Assembly (NCBI RefSeq): GCF_963678635.1
Contig: NC_087068.1
Span: 25,608,318 to 25,672,317, forward strand
DNA length: 64,000 bases
Source: Symsagittifera roscoffensis
Lineage: Eukaryota; Xenacoelomorpha; Acoela; Convolutidae
Direction of reading: 5' to 3'
Of this stretch, positions 10,607 through 20,578 are shown in pieces. The position numbers and the translations under genes were made by a program. Position 1 is the stretch's first letter. Each line of letters begins with the position of its first letter. The notes under the pieces are model-generated. The model saw only the letters and a program-made list of their open reading frames with translations, made no database searches and was not told the DNA's origin.

Positions 10607-11027
10607 GGTTTTGTTGTGACTTTCGGTATCTGAACTCCGTCACGGTGAAGGATGCCTATCCCATACCTAGGATTGATGAGAGCCTCTCGAAGGTAGATGA
10701 TGCAAAATTTTTTACGACTCTTGATTTAGGTTCGGCTTTTTGGCAGATCCCGTTGAGGAAGCAGGACAGGGACATAACAGGGTTCGCCTCGAGTTGGGGC
10801 TGTTTCAATGGAAACGGATGCCGTTTGGTCTTTGCAATGCCACGGCCACATTTCAACGGTTGATGGCACATGAATTGATAGGTGTGACAAAGAAGTATGG
10901 CAACCTGGTAATGTGCTACGTGGATGACGTGATAATAGCGACGCCTACATTGGAAGGTCACATCGAGCGACTGGACGAAGTGTTTGCATGCATGAAGAGG
11001 TCGGGGCTAAAGTGCAAACCATCATAG
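10594..11027 (+). pseudogene. pol: Pol part 2: reverse transcriptase palm, frameshifted
   Basis: RT core in two frames. The first contains DFRYLN and the motif A region TTLDLGSAFWQIPL. After a 1-nt shift near 10790 the second contains the thumb-side LFQWKRMPFGLCNATATFQ (motif B) and CYVDDVIIA, with the catalytic DD of motif C near 10920. A TAG at 11025-11027 interrupts the frame just after CKPS, where the RT clearly continues. The catalytic residues are present, but the reading frame is not. Confidence 0.85.
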
Positions 11028-11549
11028 TGCGAGATACTCAAGGATTCGATAAAATACTTGGGGAGGATGGTGGACAGGCACGGCATCAGACCAGATCCAG
11101 ATGCAGTAGAAGCGGTTCTGACCTGGAAATTGCCAAAAACGGAACATCAACTGATGAGCTTCTTGGATTTTGCGAACTATTACAGGGAGTTCATTAAGGG
11201 CTATGCTGACAAAGTGTACCCGATGCAACAACTGATGAGACACAAAGGCAAAAAATTCACTTGGAACAATGCAGCTCAAGAATCATTCCAGAGGATAAAG
11301 AAAGAGTTGTGCGAGGCACCGGTGTTAGGGATGCCAACGGAGAAAGGGATGTACGTGCTGGATACGGATGCGTCGGTAGTCACGATTTCTGGAATTCTCC
11401 ATCAAGAACAGGAATGGAACGGGAAGACAGTCTTAAAACCAATAGCGTACGGGAGCAAAGTCTTGAGTGATACGGAAATGAAGTACGGGGGCCGAAAGCG
11501 GAGATGTTCGCGGTGGTTACCTTTGCCGAGAAATATAGAGCGTACCTAG
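11028..11549 (+). pseudogene. pol: Pol part 3: RT thumb and start of RNase H
   Basis: In frame with the preceding piece after the TAG. YLGRMVDRHGIRPDP is the typical end of the Ty3/Gypsy RT ('FLGH.vs..GI..dP.K'). FANYYREFI and the KFTWNNAAQESFQRIKKEL connection follow, then the first RNase H strand VLDTDASVVTISGIL with its catalytic Asp, and YGSKVLSDTEMKY. The frame is lost at the G5 run 11487-11491. Confidence 0.85.
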
Positions 11550-12085
11550 GCAGTGAGCCATTCAAGCTGCGAGTCGACAACAGGGCACTCAGCTGGCTGA
11601 AGACGTACTCAATGGACCAGAGCTACATTGGGAGGTGGATAGTTCGCCTGGACGGGTACAACATGGTAATTGAGCACAGAACAATAGACAAACATCAAAA
11701 TGCCGATAGCTTGAGTAAGAAGACGGAGTTCTACGAGAGACAGGAACAGAGGGAGGCGAATAGGCCAGAAACAAAAGAGGGCTTCTCCTTCATGGATAAG
11801 GAAACGTATGATAGTCTTCCACTCACGAGATGGCTCGACAAGTCAGGCAAACCGATAGAAGATCACCCCGAATTACCAAAAGAGCCTCCTGAGAAAACAA
11901 TCTTGAAGAAGACCCGAGGGATCCCGATAGGGATAACGCTCAAGTCAAAAATTGTGAGGGAGACGCTCAAGGCGAAGGGCTATGATCTCAACCAGGTAGA
12001 AACGGGAGAAGCACAGATAGATGAGGACTTGATGAGATTACTCGAGAAACTGGCAGATGATAAACCCGATACTGCGAAGGAGTGA
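11493..12085 (+). pseudogene. pol: Pol part 4: RNase H C-terminal half and linker
   Basis: Resumes in a third frame: AEKYRAYLGSEPFKLRVDNR (catalytic Asp in VDN) ALSWL, then WIVRLDGYNMVIEHRT and HQNADSLSKK with the last conserved Asp. This removes the RNA strand of the hybrid. A charged linker of about 130 residues follows; the frame ends at TGA 12083-12085, and the linker continues in another frame at about 12080-12572. Confidence 0.85.
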
Positions 12086-12572
12086 GACAGTTGGCGGCGA
12101 AAACTCCTTAGAAGAGAGTAATCCTGATGGGAAAGAAGTCGTGCAGTCCCTGGTTGACAAAATCCCTGATGACATACTTGAGCGGACTCGGGTTAGGAAA
12201 AATAAAGTGGCGTTTAAGGAGGAAGCTGAACACCTTGGAATAGGTCAAGAGTCCGGAGAGTGGCCCACAGAGGAAGAAGATGCTGGAGAAGAAAAACTGT
12301 CCGGGGAGTGTGAAGAATGGGATGAGGACTCGGAGGGAAGCAGCGACGAACAAGATAGTCTGTGCATGATACTGGCGGAAGACAAGATGAGACACCGCGA
12401 CAGGGAGCTGCAGACGGATCCCTCATCAGGAAGATACAACTTGGACAGCAAGAAGTGCGAGGAGGTGAAGAACTTGATAAAATTGCGGTATCGAGGAAAC
12501 CGTTCAGGGAACTATCATGCAACTCGAATGTCAGAACAAATCTGGTGCCAGAAGACGATAGAAAGATCATGA
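12086..12572 (+). pseudogene. pol: Pol part 5: acidic linker between RNase H and integrase
   Basis: One frame continues the linker (IPDDILERTRVRKNKVAF..., then a strongly acidic stretch EEDAGEEKLSGECEEWDEDSEGSSDE). No domain is recognised. A further shift near 12520 moves the frame into that of the integrase. The linker is unusually long and acidic for a Ty3/Gypsy polyprotein. Confidence 0.6.
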
Positions 12573-13478
12573 AAAGGATAGTATGCGTAAAACTGAAAGA
12601 TGACATCCACAACCCTGGGGAAATGAATGGTCAGATAATGGCACTAAAGGAACATGTCAAGGCGAGATATAGACCGTCGGATCCAATAAGGGCCCAAAAG
12701 AATGACAAGATGACAAGTAATCTCTCGAAATGGATCCGGACGGGGTCCAAAGAGAAAGCGGACCTGGAAGAAGACAGCTACAAGATCTTGAGCCAGTTCT
12801 ACAAAGAAAGAAAAGATTTACTCTATCACACAGCTGATGGGGTGGTAGCGTGCAAGAAAAAGGATGAGGAGAAGATATTACACAAGCCTAACCTCATCAT
12901 ATTGCCACAGTTGTATCAGACCGAAGTATTATTCAGATCGCACGATCATATGGGGCACCAGGGGATAGACAAGGTGCAACAGAGAATACTTCACAGGTTT
13001 GATTGGCCAGGATTAAGGAAAGCTCGCGAGAGATGGGTAAATGCATGCCTGGCATGCCTGCAAGTGAAAGACCCAAGGAAGATGAAGTTCCCACTCAAGT
13101 CCGTTGAGAGCTCGGAATTCAACGAAGTGGTGCAAATAGACCACCAAAAGATCTGTATGACAGAGTCGGGATCTAAACCAGATACTAGTCATAATAGATC
13201 ACTTCACAAAGCTGGCAGAAGCGGTGCCGTGTCAGACAGCCTCGGCAGAGGAGAATTGTGACGACCTGATAACACATTGGATATCACGGTATGGCTGTCC
13301 CATGACATTTCAGTCGGACAACGGCAAAGCCTTTGTGGGGGACCTGACGAAAGAATTGATGAAGAGGTCTCACATAGCTCAAGCGCACTCAACGACCTAC
13401 CATCCCCAGACCAACGGGTTAGTAGAGAGGCAGAATAGAACGTTGGTGAACAGGCTGAGGGTATACTGCTCGAGGTAA
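12530..13478 (+). pseudogene. pol: Pol part 6: integrase zinc-binding and catalytic domains
   Basis: The N-terminal HHCC zinc-binding module is visible as FRSHDHMGHQG with CLACLQVKD about 30-40 residues on. The catalytic core has the first Asp in VVQIDHQ (about 13139), the second in FQSDNGKAF (about 13315) and the Glu in GLVERQN (about 13423). The last two are 35 residues apart (DD35E), as expected. There is a frameshift between 13150 and 13190 and an in-frame TAA at 13476-13478, after which the protein continues. Confidence 0.85.
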
Positions 13479-13949
13479 ATGACAAATTGGGATAAATATC
13501 TGCCGCAGGTGGTAGGGGCGTACAACAGTACGCAACACTCAACAACAGGAATCAGTCCCTTCATGATGTTGACGGGCAAGGAAAAAGCAATGCCTCTAAC
13601 ATTCTTTTACCCGGAGTACAAAGGGAACAAGACGTCGCCTCAAGCTTATGTGGAAGAAGCAGTCAAGATACAGCAGGAACTGAACGAGCTCTGCAGGAGG
13701 AACAGAGCGCAAGCGCAAATGAGACAGCGGAACAAAATACTGCAAGCGAAACCATATGCAGTGGGCCAATACGTCTGGATCTTCCAGAATGTTATACCTC
13801 TCAAAGGCACAAAGAAATTACTCAAGAAATGGAGAGGACCGTTCATGATAACGGAAGTGCACCAGCAAGGACGGTTTTACCGCTTGAGTACGGGGCGTGC
13901 AGCGCATTATGAAAACTTGAAACCTCATGTCCCATCTCCTGAAGACTAG
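13479..13949 (+). pseudogene. pol: Pol part 7: integrase C-terminal domain with GPF module
   Basis: 156 codons in the same frame as the end of the core. It begins with WDKYLPQVVGAYNSTQHSTTG ISPF, the conserved end of the Ty3/Gypsy core. After a basic helix (RNRAQAQMRQRNKILQ) comes a beta-rich module, VGQYVWIF ... KKWRGPFMITEV ... AAHYENLKPH. 'WRGPF' is the GPY/F motif characteristic of Metaviridae integrases. The polyprotein would end at TAG 13947-13949. Confidence 0.85.
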
Positions 13950-13964
13950 TGCGTACCGCAGAAT

Positions 13965-14745
13965 ATGGAGGGAATCGAGTACCTATTGGTGGAACCAGCT
14001 TGCGAGGTGAACGAAAAGGGCACCAGAGAGAAAAATGATGGCAACGAGGACTTGAGTTTGGATGATAATGAAAAGATAGAAGCGGATTCAGAGGCAGAAT
14101 CCTTTGTGGAAGAAGAACGATCTGGAGCAGGACGGGGTGCCAAAGTGGACGGAACCAGACTTGCCGATAACGGCAGGAACCAGGAGCGGTAATCGTAAGC
14201 GGACAGGCATGAGGTACAATATATACGGGGATGACTTCTTGATTGACAAGATACGGCCTGATGAATTGGGCGACGAGTTACTGAGTGTGGGCGAATTGGT
14301 GGCAGACGATGAATGGCAAATCATCAACGACAGCGAACACTACCCGAAGGAAGACTACTTCACACCAGAACAAGAAACAGATCTGGAGCAGAGCGAGATA
14401 GAGAGGAGGGAGAGCACAAACTTCAGAATACTAGGATGGATGCGTGATGTCAAGAGCAAAGGAGATGATGGGCAAAGTGTCCAGCAGGTCGACGTGTCAG
14501 CAGAACAACACGTGAAAACGGAAGATACCCTCTTCGGTTGGACGGCAACCGAGAGGCCGCTCGAAATACCGCCAGATAATTTAGACCCAGCATCATCGAC
14601 GGGGACGTCGATAAATATTTTTGTCCGGGGAGTGGGGGTAGGACTTATCCACACCAAAAATTTGATGATAAAAAAACTCAGGGAAGTAAGAGAGACCAAC
14701 GGGCTAAAACTGGGCGAGGAAGAGGCCGAGCCTACCATAGGATGA
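13965..14745 (+). pseudogene. Accessory block A, N-terminal acidic region
   Basis: Begins at ATG 13965, 15 bp after the pol stop. The first frame (to about 14110) is acidic; after a frameshift near 14110 the sequence continues in the frame that ends at TGA 14743-14745. The segment GTRSGNRKRTGMRYNIYGDD resembles the short post-integrase tail I associate with Ty3/Gypsy polyproteins, so part of this may once have belonged to pol. The same frame reopens directly after the TGA and contains the macrodomain-like segment, so this and the next entry were probably one protein of about 420 residues. Confidence 0.55.
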
Positions 14746-15237
14746 AATTTCAAAACGAAACTTGAAATTCCCAATGAATACTCGGAGAACATCCTGATAA
14801 CGGACAGCGACTTCATTCTGTCAGACAGGACTAGCGCGATCTGTATAACGGCGGACATGAGCTTCAAATCGAGACTGGAGGCCGACTTCAAGAGAGAATA
14901 CCAGAACGTGGAGTTTCTATTTAGACAGAGACCGGGGCTCGGAGGAATGGCTGCGCTTACCCCATCAGTGGCACAAGTCCCGGGCAAGTACCTGTGCTTT
15001 CTAGTGACGAGGGTTAATGAAAGGAATACGATAGATCCTGAGCACATGATGTTAGCACTAACGAGGCTGAGAGATTTCATGATTGAGAGAGGGATAGTGG
15101 AGGTCTCGATGCCTGTTTATGATCCAAACAGGGGCAAGCTGAGCCCAAGGGAGTTCTATGCCATCCTACACGTTGTCTTCGCAGAAACGGAGATAATGCT
15201 ACACGTACACAAGAAATACTACTTAAGCATCGCCTGA
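14746..15237 (+). pseudogene. Accessory block A: degenerate macrodomain (OARD1/TARG1-like)
   Basis: In frame with the previous segment after a single TGA. The order of strands and helices follows the small macrodomains that bind or hydrolyse ADP-ribose, closest to the OARD1/TARG1 type: ENILITDSDFILSD (first strand, normally 'I..GDLF'), SAICITADM, a helix FKSRLEADFKREYQNV, KYLCFLVTR (compare 'YIYYLITK'), HMMLALTRLRDFMIERG, VEVSMPVYD ('LSMPRIGCG') and FYAILHVVFAETEIMLHV ('VIEEVFEDTDI.ITVY'). The ligand-binding glycines expected after SADM and in the SMPRIGCG loop are replaced, and the position of TARG1's catalytic Asp appears to be Gly. Binding may therefore be lost or altered. Ends at TGA 15235-15237. 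The family call is by eye. Confidence 0.65.
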
Positions 15238-15741
15238 GCTACGGGTGGACAACGGAGGTCTTGAGTTGGGGGGTACAAGGGGATCTCGAGTAAGGGTACA
15301 TGGGGACCTTGGAGCAGGTAGATGGATTTTAGCGTGATTGGCATGACAATTATAATTTAAAAAGTGACGGTGCTAAAACAGGAAATGAATCTGCATGCTC
15401 TTAAAAAACTTCCAATTGAATTGTTTTAGTAAAACAAATGGAGGAATAAGGTTTAAACTACAATATTGGGTGGGGGTTTAGGTTAAGAACATAACCATTT
15501 AGTCTAAAAATTAGATTTTACTTTCAGATTGATTTGATGAAATCGAACTGACGACCCAAACACACTCATTGGAAAGAGAATAGAAGGTTTTGAACAAAGT
15601 TCACGATCAGCAACATTCGGAAGAGATATTTCTCAAGTACTCAAGTTAGTACGGTAATTCTCAAGTTGGTACGCTAATTCTCAAGTTGTTACGGTAATTC
15701 TCAAGTTGGTTAGTGCGCGAGATAATCTAGAAATTGTAAAA
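15238..15741 (+). promoter_or_regulatory. Internal non-coding spacer with splice-acceptor-like site and 20-bp repeats
   Basis: The only non-coding gap of this size between the retroelement's ORFs. It holds an acceptor-like tract (attttactttcag, AG at 15526-15527) and, from about 15637 to 15712, about four tandem copies of a ~20-bp unit of the type aattctcaagttggtacggt, just before ATG 15742. This suits expression of block B from a spliced or internally initiated RNA; that is inference. Confidence 0.45.
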
Positions 15742-16944
15742 ATGGCAGATCGATTTTGGAAATCCATGCCTGCGGCGCTAAAGAGTCTTACGCTCGATGA
15801 GTTGTACAGACGCTTGAGAGACCTGGACTACACCCAAGTGGACGAGAGGATGGCAGTGATGTTGAACGCCATCCTGCAATTAGAGGAGCAAGGTGAGTGC
15901 AGGGGGTCCGCGACCGAAGCTGTGTTGATGGTCGGCTACACCACATAAGGCATATCCAATCAGGAACAGACCAGGTGGCTATCCTGGAATGTGGATGGAG
16001 GGGTGAGAGGATTCGACTTGGCGAGTAATCCTGGCTTAAGCAACAACACTGAGTACGGCGCGGGAGAATTCCCATTGCCGACCAGACCATCAGCAAGATC
16101 CGCGAGCCAGTCCACGAGCAAGGCACCTTCTATGACGAGAGCTCAGCAAAGGGAAGAGACGTATCCTGACCTCAGCAACTTGAAGAGGGAACTTGAGAGG
16201 GCGCAAAGGGAGAAGAACAAAGCGAATCTTGACCGGGATAGCGCGAAGCTCGAGAGAAATCAAGCGAGTCTGGAGAAGGACCAGGCGATCCTTGACAGGG
16301 ACCAGGCACGTCGTGACCTTGATATGTTGAGAGCAGAATACCAGCAAGAACAGAGGGTGCGAGAGAACGCGGCAAATTGCGAGCAGTTGAAGAAGGAACT
16401 TGAAAGGATTCAGCGGCGACAACGAGAGCTCGACCAACAAAAGGAAAAGAAAACCAGGACGACGGAGCGAGCTGTTGCAAGCTCAAGGCCGGAGTCGCTT
16501 ATGGAGGTGGATGAGGCTCCCAGTTCGAAGGGACGATTCAACTTAGACCGCGCCGCTCAAGAACACATAAACGAGGGGCTGGAAGTATGGATACAAACCG
16601 AATCAGCGTCCTCCCTGCGCGGTTCGGAGACGCAACCGATACGCCCATTGATGGACGTGGCACTGCCGGGATACACCCCGAGCTCAACCCCGAGTAGCAG
16701 TCAGGTGAGCGGGAGCTCGTCGCGTCTTAAGGAGTTACATGAGAGTCTACAGCTGAGAAGTCGTGAAAGTCCAGCTAGAACGGAGGTACCCCCGACTTGG
16801 AGAGAGCAACCGGTCAGGAGCGTGGTGATCGCAAGCTTAAAGAAAAACGCGAAGGGCAGATATCACAGGCACAACCGCATGGATTGGAACGCGACGCAGC
16901 GGGCGAGAATGGATTGTTTTCATGACGCGTCTTGGGCTGAATAG
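15742..16944 (+). pseudogene. Accessory block B, N-terminal coiled-coil protein
   Basis: Starts at ATG 15742 (MADRFWKSMPAALKSLTLDE). One frame runs to TAG 16942-16944 with a single in-frame TAA at 15946-15948. After a Ser-rich region, roughly residues 145-230 form an uninterrupted, highly charged coiled coil (LKRELERAQREKNKANLDRD, SLEKDQAILDRDQARRD, LKKELERIQRRQRELDQQKE). A Ser/Pro-rich, probably disordered region and a basic stretch follow. Around 16930 the frame shifts and the sequence continues into an SGNH-type hydrolase, so the original product was probably one protein of about 640 residues. Confidence 0.6.
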
Positions 16945-17670
16945 TACACACATATCGGAGGGTGCAGTTCACCTGATTGTAGGAGACAGCCTGGTACGGG
17001 TGCTGACCCGAATCCAGTCGCACTGCAGACTAGAGTCTTGAGTTTCTCTGGAGCCGCAACGCCGCAGATGTTGGCATCACTCGAGATGGTAGGGATGGCA
17101 AAAATGTACATAGTAACTCTAATGATGGGGACCAATGATGTGTCCAGAGGGGAATTAAGGAAAGTCATGAGGTTACATAATAAATTGAGCTGTATCCGGG
17201 AGGAATTGCGGATTCAGATGGATCCCGCCATACTCACAGTTTGCACCATCCCTTACAACATGAAGGCCGACCAACACGCGATGGAGATGAACGAGAAAGT
17301 GCGTGGCCTGAACGAGATAATCAGGCAGATACATCAAAGGAGTGTCCTACCCGTCAGATTGTTGGACGTAGCCGACCAGATGGAGCGATCCTTCCCGGAG
17401 GATGCGTCCTCAGATGGAATCCACTTCGACAGGCCTAGGGGCGTGGAGTGGTTGAACGGCGTCTTCCAGAGGCACATAAGTGAGTTGGAGGCAGACCTGC
17501 TAGAGACGGCCCGATTCACATTCGGTTCACCCCCAAATCCCCCTTTCCTTGCCACAAGACCCCTGTCTAGTCGTCTGGGAGCGAGAGTCGACTCAAGAGA
17601 CAGCTCGAGGAGCAACCGGACTAGATTACCGGATTCCACGCCAATGGAGGTCGAGGAAGCGGAGTCATGA
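16945..17670 (+). pseudogene. Accessory block B: SGNH/GDSL-type hydrolase domain
   Basis: All signature blocks of SGNH hydrolases are visible in order. Block I is HLIVGDSLVRVL, with the nucleophile Ser at 16988-16990. Then comes LSFSGAATPQMLASL; block III is VTLMMGTNDVSRG, with Asn at 17134-17136. A strand ILTVCTIPYN and helix LNEIIRQIH lead to block V, SSDGIHFDRPRGVEWL, with Asp 17413-17415 and His 17422-17424. These enzymes are esterases or acyl hydrolases; the substrate cannot be guessed. Block I is in another frame from the rest, with a 1-nt shift near 17033, so this copy is broken although the catalytic residues persist. The tail after 17490 is Ser/Arg/Pro-rich. It ends at TGA 17668-17670, overlapping the next ATG (ATGA). 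Confidence 0.75.
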
Positions 17671-19431
17671 ACGCCACAAAGTTCAGTGGTGTCCTCAGTG
17701 GTAGTGGTATTGAACAAGAGAGTGGAGAAGCCAGCGGAGGCAAGCCGGACGCGATATCTGGAGAAAGTAAAGGAGTTGGCAGAAGTCCGGGGCTCAAGCA
17801 TGTGTCACACGAGGATTTGAGTCGGCACCAGTGCGTATACTGGCTAAAGGCCCACGAAACGCATTTCTCAAGAGCAAGAATGATGGAGACGGCTGATCTC
17901 ACTGGGATTCCCATGAGATCATTCATGGGACCGATAAATTCCAGACCTCTCAAGTTGCTGGGGAGTCCGGGACTCATAGTGGAGCCCCCTAAGCACAGAA
18001 CAAGTATCGCCAGAATCAGATTGGCAACTCCTGCGCAGTTGAGGGTGGTAGACAAGCTACTGGATCCAAAAGAGGTGGAACTGCCAGACGCCGCTTACGA
18101 GGGTGCGAAATTGGCAGACGACCCAAGATACGGGAAACCCTGTGGCAATGCTCAATTGGCCAAGACACTGGCAGTATATGATAGAGCGGATCCAGCAGCC
18201 GCGAGAGTGATCATCGTGACGGGATCGGACTTCGAAGGAACGTCTCCCAAGTTGTTCTGGCCAGAAACTCTGGTATACTCGCTGCCAGGTGCAGAATTGA
18301 AGCAGATGTTGACCCTGGTGGTGGCGATGAAGTCAGAGATGCCCTGCGAACCAGAGCTGCTGCTTTTCGCGGGAATGAACGATCAACTGCATGCGGCTGG
18401 GCTTCTAGAGCAGCTGAAATGGGATGAGCCTACGCCAAAGAAAATATGGGAGGCTATCCAGACGTTGTTTGCCGCGATGAACGAGGTACAGGAAAACGTC
18501 AGTTCGCGATTTGGACTCAAGACGAAAGTGGTATTCACGCCGTCCCCCGGATTCACGACGTCTGCAGTTTGTGTATGCTATTTTGATTCTAATAGCCGAA
18601 GGGAACGCATGGCGGATCCTGATGGCAGCTCCCAATCGAGAGCTGGAATCCACGAACTTGAGACTTCGGAAGTCAGAACTGGCAGCGGCGTGGGCGGACG
18701 TGTCCCATGCATTCAGGGGATTTTATGAATTGGCAGACATACTCATTGTACTGGATGAGGTCCTCTTACTTGAGATCTCGAATCTCGCCAGGCAGCTGAA
18801 GTTCAGTCCGACAATAGGGGATGACCACCCAATAATAAGTCACCTGACAGCCAGCTTATGGTTCCGAGGCATGGACGTGACCATCACGAGCTCCACGAGC
18901 AAATCGAGGGGACCAAGCAACGAAAGGAAGAATGTGGCTGCGACTGAGAAGCAATTGGAGTCGATGGTGTATCGACTAACACAAGAGAGAGGCAGGTCGC
19001 CGTTTCTAACACAAAGACTAGAGAATGCTACTGACAAGACAAGGGAGAGTGTCCCACCTCTCGTGAAGCAGATTTGGGAATTTCTTGAGGAACAATTGGA
19101 GGTAGCCGAGAGTAGGGAGATGACGGTGGCTAGGTTCGTCACGGCAGCGAACGAGGTCACCATTGGAGGATTCTGGAGGGAACATGCAAAAGGTGGGCTG
19201 AGGACGAGGAAAGATAACGAGATCCTGAAATTCTTGAGTCCTTGTTGGGAGAAGAAATACATGACTGGAGTGTTTTGTGCGATAGAGACCAATTTCGCGG
19301 CCTTTGTACAAGAACTGTTTAGCATGCCCATAAGCCTCTTGCTAGACCTATACTTAGTTTACCCGAGGTCCCTGTTTAACATGGGTCCAGCGTACATGTT
19401 CAGTCGGGGGTGTAGAGACACTTCGGATTGA
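17667..19431 (+). pseudogene. Accessory block C, first part: possible second SGNH-like domain
   Basis: Starts at ATG 17667 within an ATGA overlap with block B. The first frame runs to 18728; coding character passes to a second frame near 18590, which runs to 19431. ARVIIVTGSD, LLLFAGMNDQLHAAG (like block III 'GxND', near 18372-18383), VVFTPSPGF and TIGDDHPIISHL are in the order expected for an SGNH fold, but the block I 'GDS' is changed to 'GSD'. If related to the block B domain it is a diverged, probably inactive copy. The C-terminal part (VFCAIETNFAAFVQELFSMP...) is not recognised. The frame is lost at the G5 run 19406-19410. Confidence 0.45.
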
Positions 19432-20578
19432 TGGGTATCTGGCACTGGTGCTCCTGACTCATGGCGAATTGGTGTCATTTCATCGGTTGATGAAATATGG
19501 GGAACCCCTGTCGATGGGAAAGACCCACTCGAATATAGACGCTTACTCGTACAAGTGCGCGGCGGGACTGAAGACGTTACTGGTGGAGTATCTTCTGATG
19601 CAAAACCGACATATGACCGGTGAGGAGAAGAACCCGAAGACGAGAGAGGAATGGAGAGAGGCGAATGGTGGTATCCCTCTTCTGACCGATATATGCCTGG
19701 CGATGAGGTCTGACCCAGTGGGAGTGATCAGGGGACTAGAGGAAGTCATGACTTGCATTTACGGACCAGCGGTGACGTACGCCTTTCCGGACCCTGTAGT
19801 GGCTGCATACCGCCATTCAGTAGTGCACGTGAGCTTATTAAGCGTGTTGGATGGGACGGCGCTGAACTGGTGTCAACAAGAGGTGCTCAGGGCACGGATG
19901 AGTAATACAGTGCTCTTCGGGAAGGTGAAAAATCCCGAGTTGGTGGTGTTTAATTTCCGGGGGCAACTGCAGTGCAGGATGAGGGGAAAACGTGAAGGCC
20001 TCATTGAGACGTATCCCAAGTTTTGGAACCTGAATCCCCTGACGGCGAACGGACAAGAGATCCTGAGAATTCCCGCTTGGAAAAAGAGCTTCGAGTTAGT
20101 AAAAAAGGAGCTGGAGGCGACAATAGAGAAGGAAATCTTGCTCGCAACCATTCCTGAGTTTCCAACAGTCAGGAGAATGACCCTGGGGATGAATAGCTCC
20201 CTGGTGGTCCCATCCCTGTTCGCAAGAGCTACGGTAGAGAGATAGCAAGTGGAGTTCACCGCTGGCTGGGACCCCTTGTTCATTGGATATACGGCGGCGG
20301 TCTATTTCCACACCTGCGATATCAAGATAAACTCATGGACGACTCAAGCAAAGAAAATGAGAGGGTCAATGCCTCCAAATTGCGAGGTGCGGGAGATCTT
20401 GAGAACAGGAGGCGAGCATGATGATCGTAGAAGAGGGGCACATCGCGCTGAAGGACGATATGAAGTTTGCCACAAGGAAATACCGGGCGCCTTACGGATT
20501 GGAACAGGTGGAAATGAGGTAAGAAGGGAGAGAACTGGATGCGACAGGCTCGTTATATGTGGCTCTGACGGAATATAA
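19432..20578 (+). pseudogene. Accessory block C, second part: unknown protein
   Basis: Continues in a new frame from the G5 run (about 19406) to TAG 20243-20245, then in the same frame after that TAG (VEFTAGWDPLFIGYTAAVYF...) until a shift near 20410. Mixed alpha/beta composition with no motif I can assign. No signal peptide and no clear membrane span, so it does not look like an envelope protein. Confidence 0.4.
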
